Assembly (NCBI GenBank): GCA_026414325.1
Contig: JAOAJF010000029.1
Span: 1 to 7,474, forward strand
Source of the DNA: Microcaldota archaeon
GTDB lineage: Archaea; Micrarchaeota; Micrarchaeia; Anstonellales; Anstonellaceae
Direction of reading: 5' to 3'
Length of the DNA stretch: 7,474 bases
Made by a program: the position numbers and the translations under genes. Shown piece after piece: positions 4,905-7,474 of the stretch (position 1 is its first letter; each line of letters starts with the position of its first letter). The notes under the pieces were generated by a model that saw only the letters and a program-made list of their open reading frames with translations, was not told where the DNA came from and did no database searches.

Positions 4905-5478
4905 AATGCACCCAATCTGCATTTTTAAGCTGCAAATTTAGCAATTTTGGCGGTTTTATTTTTGTAACTAGCTCCATCATCGCCAATGCAACCACACCAT
5001 GGCAAAAAACAAAAACTCTCTTTTTTTTGTATTCTTTTTTTATTCTATTTAGAACTTTTTTTACTCTTTGTTTTAGTTGTTTGTAGCTTTCTCCTCCTTT
5101 TGCATAATATACAAAATTGCTAAGCTCACCATTTAAATGAGGAATAAAATACTTCGGATAGAGTTTTTTTATTTTTGTAGCACTTTTTCCTGTCCAAAGC
5201 CCAAAATCCTGCTCTTGTAATTCCTTCCAAACTATTATTTTTATTTTATATTTTTTTTCAAAATAAGAAGCAGTTTCTAATGCTCTTTTAAGCGGTGAGG
5301 ATAAAATAACATCTGGTTTTTGTTTAAAAATTTTTAGAAGTTCTTTTGCCTGTCGCTTTCCTTCTGCTGTGAGAGCAGCATCTATTTTATTACCATTAAA
5401 AATATGTTCTTTATTGCCTTCGGCTTGAGCATGCCTAATTACTACTATTTCTGTTTTTGATTTTTTCATTTTTTTCAC
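4891..5478 (-). CDS. Histidine phosphatase family protein (phosphoglycerate mutase-like)
   Basis: A 195-aa member of the branch-1 histidine phosphatase superfamily, which transfers phosphate through a phosphohistidine. The core motif is IRHAQAEGN (14-22), with Arg15 and nucleophile His16 (Ala17 replaces the usual Gly). Then come LTAEGKRQA (36-44), SSPLKRA with Arg65, LQEQDFGLW with Glu89 as the likely proton donor, KGGES (127-131) and CHG with the second catalytic His160. The C-terminal half is very lysine-rich. The start is GTG at 5478, chosen because AGAGGTT lies 4 bases upstream; the ATG at 5469 would give MKKSKTE but is too far from that site. Substrate cannot be read: sugar phosphates, a cobalamin intermediate or a nucleotide are all possible. 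It is divergent from EF-2 and convergent with the decarboxylase. Confidence 0.85.
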   Translation of the reverse strand: MKKMKKSKTEIVVIRHAQAEGNKEHIFNGNKIDAALTAEGKRQAKELLKIFKQKPDVILSSPLKRALETASYFEKKYKIKIIVWKELQEQDFGLWTGKSATKIKKLYPKYFIPHLNGELSNFVYYAKGGESYKQLKQRVKKVLNRIKKEYKKKRVFVFCHGVVALAMMELVTKIKPPKLLNLQLKNADWVHFIFD

Positions 5479-5481
5479 ACT

Positions 5482-5488
5482 AACCTCT
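5482..5488 (-). promoter_or_regulatory. Ribosome binding site AGAGGTT that decides a GTG start
   Basis: On the - strand AGAGGTT ends 4 bases before GTG at 5478 and 13 bases before the next in-frame ATG at 5469. The shorter distance agrees with the other leadered genes in the window, so the GTG is preferred. Confidence 0.55.
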
Positions 5489-5530
5489 TTGCTTTAGCTA
5501 TCTTTGCTAGTAAAATCTAAAATCCATAAA

Positions 5531-5540
5531 ATATTTAAAG
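5531..5540. promoter_or_regulatory. Shared bidirectional TATA box between phosphatase and EF-2 genes
   Basis: ATATTTAAAG on the + strand reads CTTTAAATAT on the - strand; TTTAAATA is close to the archaeal TATA consensus. Transcription would start near 5562 for EF-2 (leader about 44 bases) and near 5510 for the phosphatase (leader about 32 bases). Both genes have ribosome binding sites, as leadered genes should. The 127-base spacer holds no better single box for either direction, though TTTATTAA at 5559-5566 is a second candidate for EF-2. Confidence 0.4.
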
Positions 5541-5594
5541 ATATTTTTTCAAAAATAGTTTATTAACTCTTTAGGCTAAATTAGAAATTTTTAA

Positions 5595-5600
5595 AGAGGA
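5595..5600 (+). promoter_or_regulatory. Ribosome binding site of the EF-2 gene
   Basis: AGAGGA lies 5 bases before the ATG at 5606 and matches the complement of the 16S rRNA 3' end. It fixes the EF-2 start. Confidence 0.6.
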
Positions 5601-5605
5601 ATTTT

Positions 5606-7474
5606 ATGGTAAGAAAGGAATATGTAGTCGAAGAAGTACAAAAAATGATGGGAAATCTAAAGAATGTAAGGAATATCGCCATCTGTGCTCATGTAGACCA
5701 TGGAAAAACCACTCTAACTGATTCTTTAGTTGCCAGGGCAGGCTTAATTTCAAAGGAGACTGCTGGAGAGCAAAGAGTGATGGATTTTGATGAACAGGAG
5801 CAAGCCAGGGGGATTACTATAAAAGCAGCCAATATTTCTTTAGCATTTCAACTTAACAATCAGGATTATTTAATTAATCTAATTGATACTCCAGGGCATG
5901 TTGATTTTGGAGGACATGTAACAAGAGCAATGAGAGCAGTAGATGGAGTGGTGTTGGTAGTTGATGCTGTAGAGGGAGTAATGCCACAAACAGAAACAGT
6001 TTTGCGTCAGGCTTTAAAAGAAAAAGCAAAACCAACTGTATTTATAAACAAAATTGATAGGCTAATTAATGAGTTGAAATTGGATGACCAGCAAATGCAA
6101 CAAAGATTAGTAAAAATAATTACGCATGTAAATAAGCTTATTGGCCAATATGCTCCTTCAGAATATAAAAATGATTGGCAGGTGGATGTTAAAAAAGGAA
6201 ATATCGCATTTGGCTCAGCTTTTCAAAAATGGGCCTTGTCCTTTGTAGGTATGCAAAAATTTGGAATAAAATTTTCAGATGTTATAACCCTTTGTAAAGA
6301 AGGAAAAACAAAAGAGCTGGTAGAGCGCTCACCTTTGGATGAAGTTCTACTGGAAATGATTGTTGCGCATTTGCCTTCTCCAGACATAGCCCAAAAATAT
6401 AGAATTCCAACTATTTGGAAAGGAGATATAGCTAGTGAGGATGGAAAGGCTCTATTAAATTGCGATCCAAACTATAAAACAATCGGGGTGTGTATTGGAG
6501 TAGTAAATGACCCTCATGCTGGAGAAGTTGCTATTCTAAGGCTCTTTAGTGGAAAAATCAAAAAAGGAGATATGCTTTATTTAGCTTCCAAATATCGAGA
6601 AGAAAAAGTGCAACAAGTTGCAATCTATATGGGTCCAGATAGAGTAATGGTTGACAATGTAATTGCTGGAAATATTGTTGGTGTTGTAGGTCTAAAAGAT
6701 GTTTATGTTGGAGAAACAGTCTCAGAAGGGGTGGTAGAGCCATTTGAACAAATCAAGCATTATTCTGAGCCAGTGGTTACAAAATCCATTGAAGCAAAAG
6801 ACTCTAAAGATTTAGCAAAATTAATCAATGTGCTTCGTGCTCTTTCAAAAGAAGATCCCACTCTAAAAGTTGAGCTAAATCAAGAAACTGGAGAGCATCT
6901 TATTTCCGGAATGGGTGAGCTACACTTAGAAATTATCGAATATAAAATAAGAAAAGAACGAGGTATTGAAATTGTTACTTCTCCACCGATAGTAGTGTAC
7001 CATGAAATTATAACTGGAAAAATAACACAACCAATAGAAGGAAAATCTCCAAATAAGCACACAAAGCTTTATTTTATTGTCGAGCCACTTGAACCAGAAG
7101 TTTATCAGGCAATTTTAGCTGGCGAGATACCAGAAGGCAGACCAAAAGGCAAACAATTAGTAGAAAAACTAGTTGAATGCAAAATGCCAAGAGATCAGGC
7201 AAAATCAGTAGTAGATATTTATAACAAAAATGTTTTAATAAACGATACACGAGGAATTCAGTATTTAAACGAGATTATGGAAATGGTAATCCAAGGTTTT
7301 GAAGATGCGATGAACAAAGGCCCTCTTGCATGGGAAAAGGTGGTAGGTACAAAAGTTAGATTGGTTGATGCACTAATTCATGAAGACCCAGTTCACAGAG
7401 GTCCAGCACAAATAGTGCCTGCAACCAGAAGACCAATTTATGCTGGTCTGCTCACCGCAGGCATGACTTTGCAA
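5606..7474 (+). CDS. fusA: Translation elongation factor 2 (aEF-2), 3' end cut by window
   Basis: The GTPase that moves tRNAs and mRNA through the ribosome after each peptide bond. The frame is open for 623 codons to the window end; archaeal EF-2 is usually about 730 aa, so most of domain V is missing only because the window stops. The G domain has AHVDHGKT (28-35), RGITIKAA with switch Thr71, DTPGH (94-98) and NKID (148-151). Domain II begins near 295, with DPHAGEVAILRLFSG from 302, and domain III contains SGMGELHLEI (434-443). Domain IV carries PVHRGPAQIVP, in which His597 corresponds to the residue made into diphthamide in archaea and eukaryotes. No frameshift or internal stop is seen. The sequence is of archaeal type, not bacterial EF-G, and is the main taxonomic anchor. 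The symbol fusA (also fus or aef2) is used for archaeal EF-2. Confidence 0.95.
   Translation, partial: MVRKEYVVEEVQKMMGNLKNVRNIAICAHVDHGKTTLTDSLVARAGLISKETAGEQRVMDFDEQEQARGITIKAANISLAFQLNNQDYLINLIDTPGHVDFGGHVTRAMRAVDGVVLVVDAVEGVMPQTETVLRQALKEKAKPTVFINKIDRLINELKLDDQQMQQRLVKIITHVNKLIGQYAPSEYKNDWQVDVKKGNIAFGSAFQKWALSFVGMQKFGIKFSDVITLCKEGKTKELVERSPLDEVLLEMIVAHLPSPDIAQKYRIPTIWKGDIASEDGKALLNCDPNYKTIGVCIGVVNDPHAGEVAILRLFSGKIKKGDMLYLASKYREEKVQQVAIYMGPDRVMVDNVIAGNIVGVVGLKDVYVGETVSEGVVEPFEQIKHYSEPVVTKSIEAKDSKDLAKLINVLRALSKEDPTLKVELNQETGEHLISGMGELHLEIIEYKIRKERGIEIVTSPPIVVYHEIITGKITQPIEGKSPNKHTKLYFIVEPLEPEVYQAILAGEIPEGRPKGKQLVEKLVECKMPRDQAKSVVDIYNKNVLINDTRGIQYLNEIMEMVIQGFEDAMNKGPLAWEKVVGTKVRLVDALIHEDPVHRGPAQIVPATRRPIYAGLLTAGMTLQ

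Noticed and set aside
4883..5086. 67-aa open frame on the + strand across the decarboxylase end
   Set aside because: Phe/Ser-rich product caused by the antisense of a lysine-rich coding sequence; it overlaps two well-supported genes.
5469..5478. ATG at 5469 as the phosphatase start
   Set aside because: The AGAGGTT site is 13 bases away from it but only 4 from the GTG at 5478, so the GTG fits better; the protein differs by only three residues.
6558..7062. Two short - strand open frames (6558-6743 and 6880-7062)
   Set aside because: Both are antisense to conserved EF-2 domains II-III and show no independent coding signal.
1..7474. Defence system, mobile element or CRISPR array
   Set aside because: No transposase, integrase, nuclease or regularly spaced repeats were seen; the genes are metabolic, envelope and translation genes.

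Overview
The window looks like chromosomal DNA of an AT-rich archaeon (about one third G+C by eye). The clearest evidence is the partial gene at the right end. It encodes an archaeal/eukaryal-type elongation factor 2, with the archaeal switch-I wording (DFDEQEQARGITIKAA) and a histidine at the position modified to diphthamide. Promoters also look archaeal: TTTATAAA/TTTAAATA-like boxes lie about 26 bases before the ATG of apparently leaderless genes, while other genes carry GAGG/GGTGA ribosome binding sites. The style of the hydroxyacid dehydrogenase and EF-2, the compact genes and the lysine-rich proteins suggest a DPANN archaeon (Woesearchaeota/Pacearchaeota-like). That placement is inference. 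TGA ends one gene and all Trp codons seen are TGG, so the code is standard.

Layout. Bases 1-136 hold AT-rich promoter DNA, possibly with the first codons of a divergent leaderless gene at the left edge. Then, on the + strand: an unrecognised 117-aa protein (137-490); a surface lipoprotein with a C-terminal cytochrome b5-like haem domain, started by TTG (554-1081); a D-2-hydroxyacid (D-lactate-like) dehydrogenase (1172-2179); an aspartate kinase with two ACT domains (2292-3572); and, 12 bases later, a diaminopimelate decarboxylase-type PLP enzyme (3585-4904). A histidine-phosphatase gene lies on the - strand (4891-5478) and overlaps the decarboxylase tail-to-tail by 14 bases. The EF-2 gene (5606 to the window end) is divergent from it.

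How the genes relate. The kinase and decarboxylase form a likely two-gene operon holding the first and last steps of the DAP route to lysine; none of the middle enzymes is in the window. The dehydrogenase has its own promoter, and whether it is linked to lysine metabolism cannot be told. The lipoprotein is probably an extracytoplasmic redox or haem protein. The phosphatase and EF-2 are unrelated housekeeping neighbours that seem to share one divergent promoter region.

Intergenic DNA. No gap exceeds 300 bases, but the spacers are rich in symmetric and tandem motifs: a repeated AAAAGTTT-N8-AAACTTT dyad, an 11-bp tandem repeat, a 10-bp tandem T-rich repeat and a 38-base dyad before the aspartate kinase. 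I see no mobile element, CRISPR array, tRNA or rRNA. No clearly new multi-gene system is evident. The items most worth a second look are the orphan kinase-decarboxylase pair, the cytochrome b5 lipoprotein and the repeated dyads.
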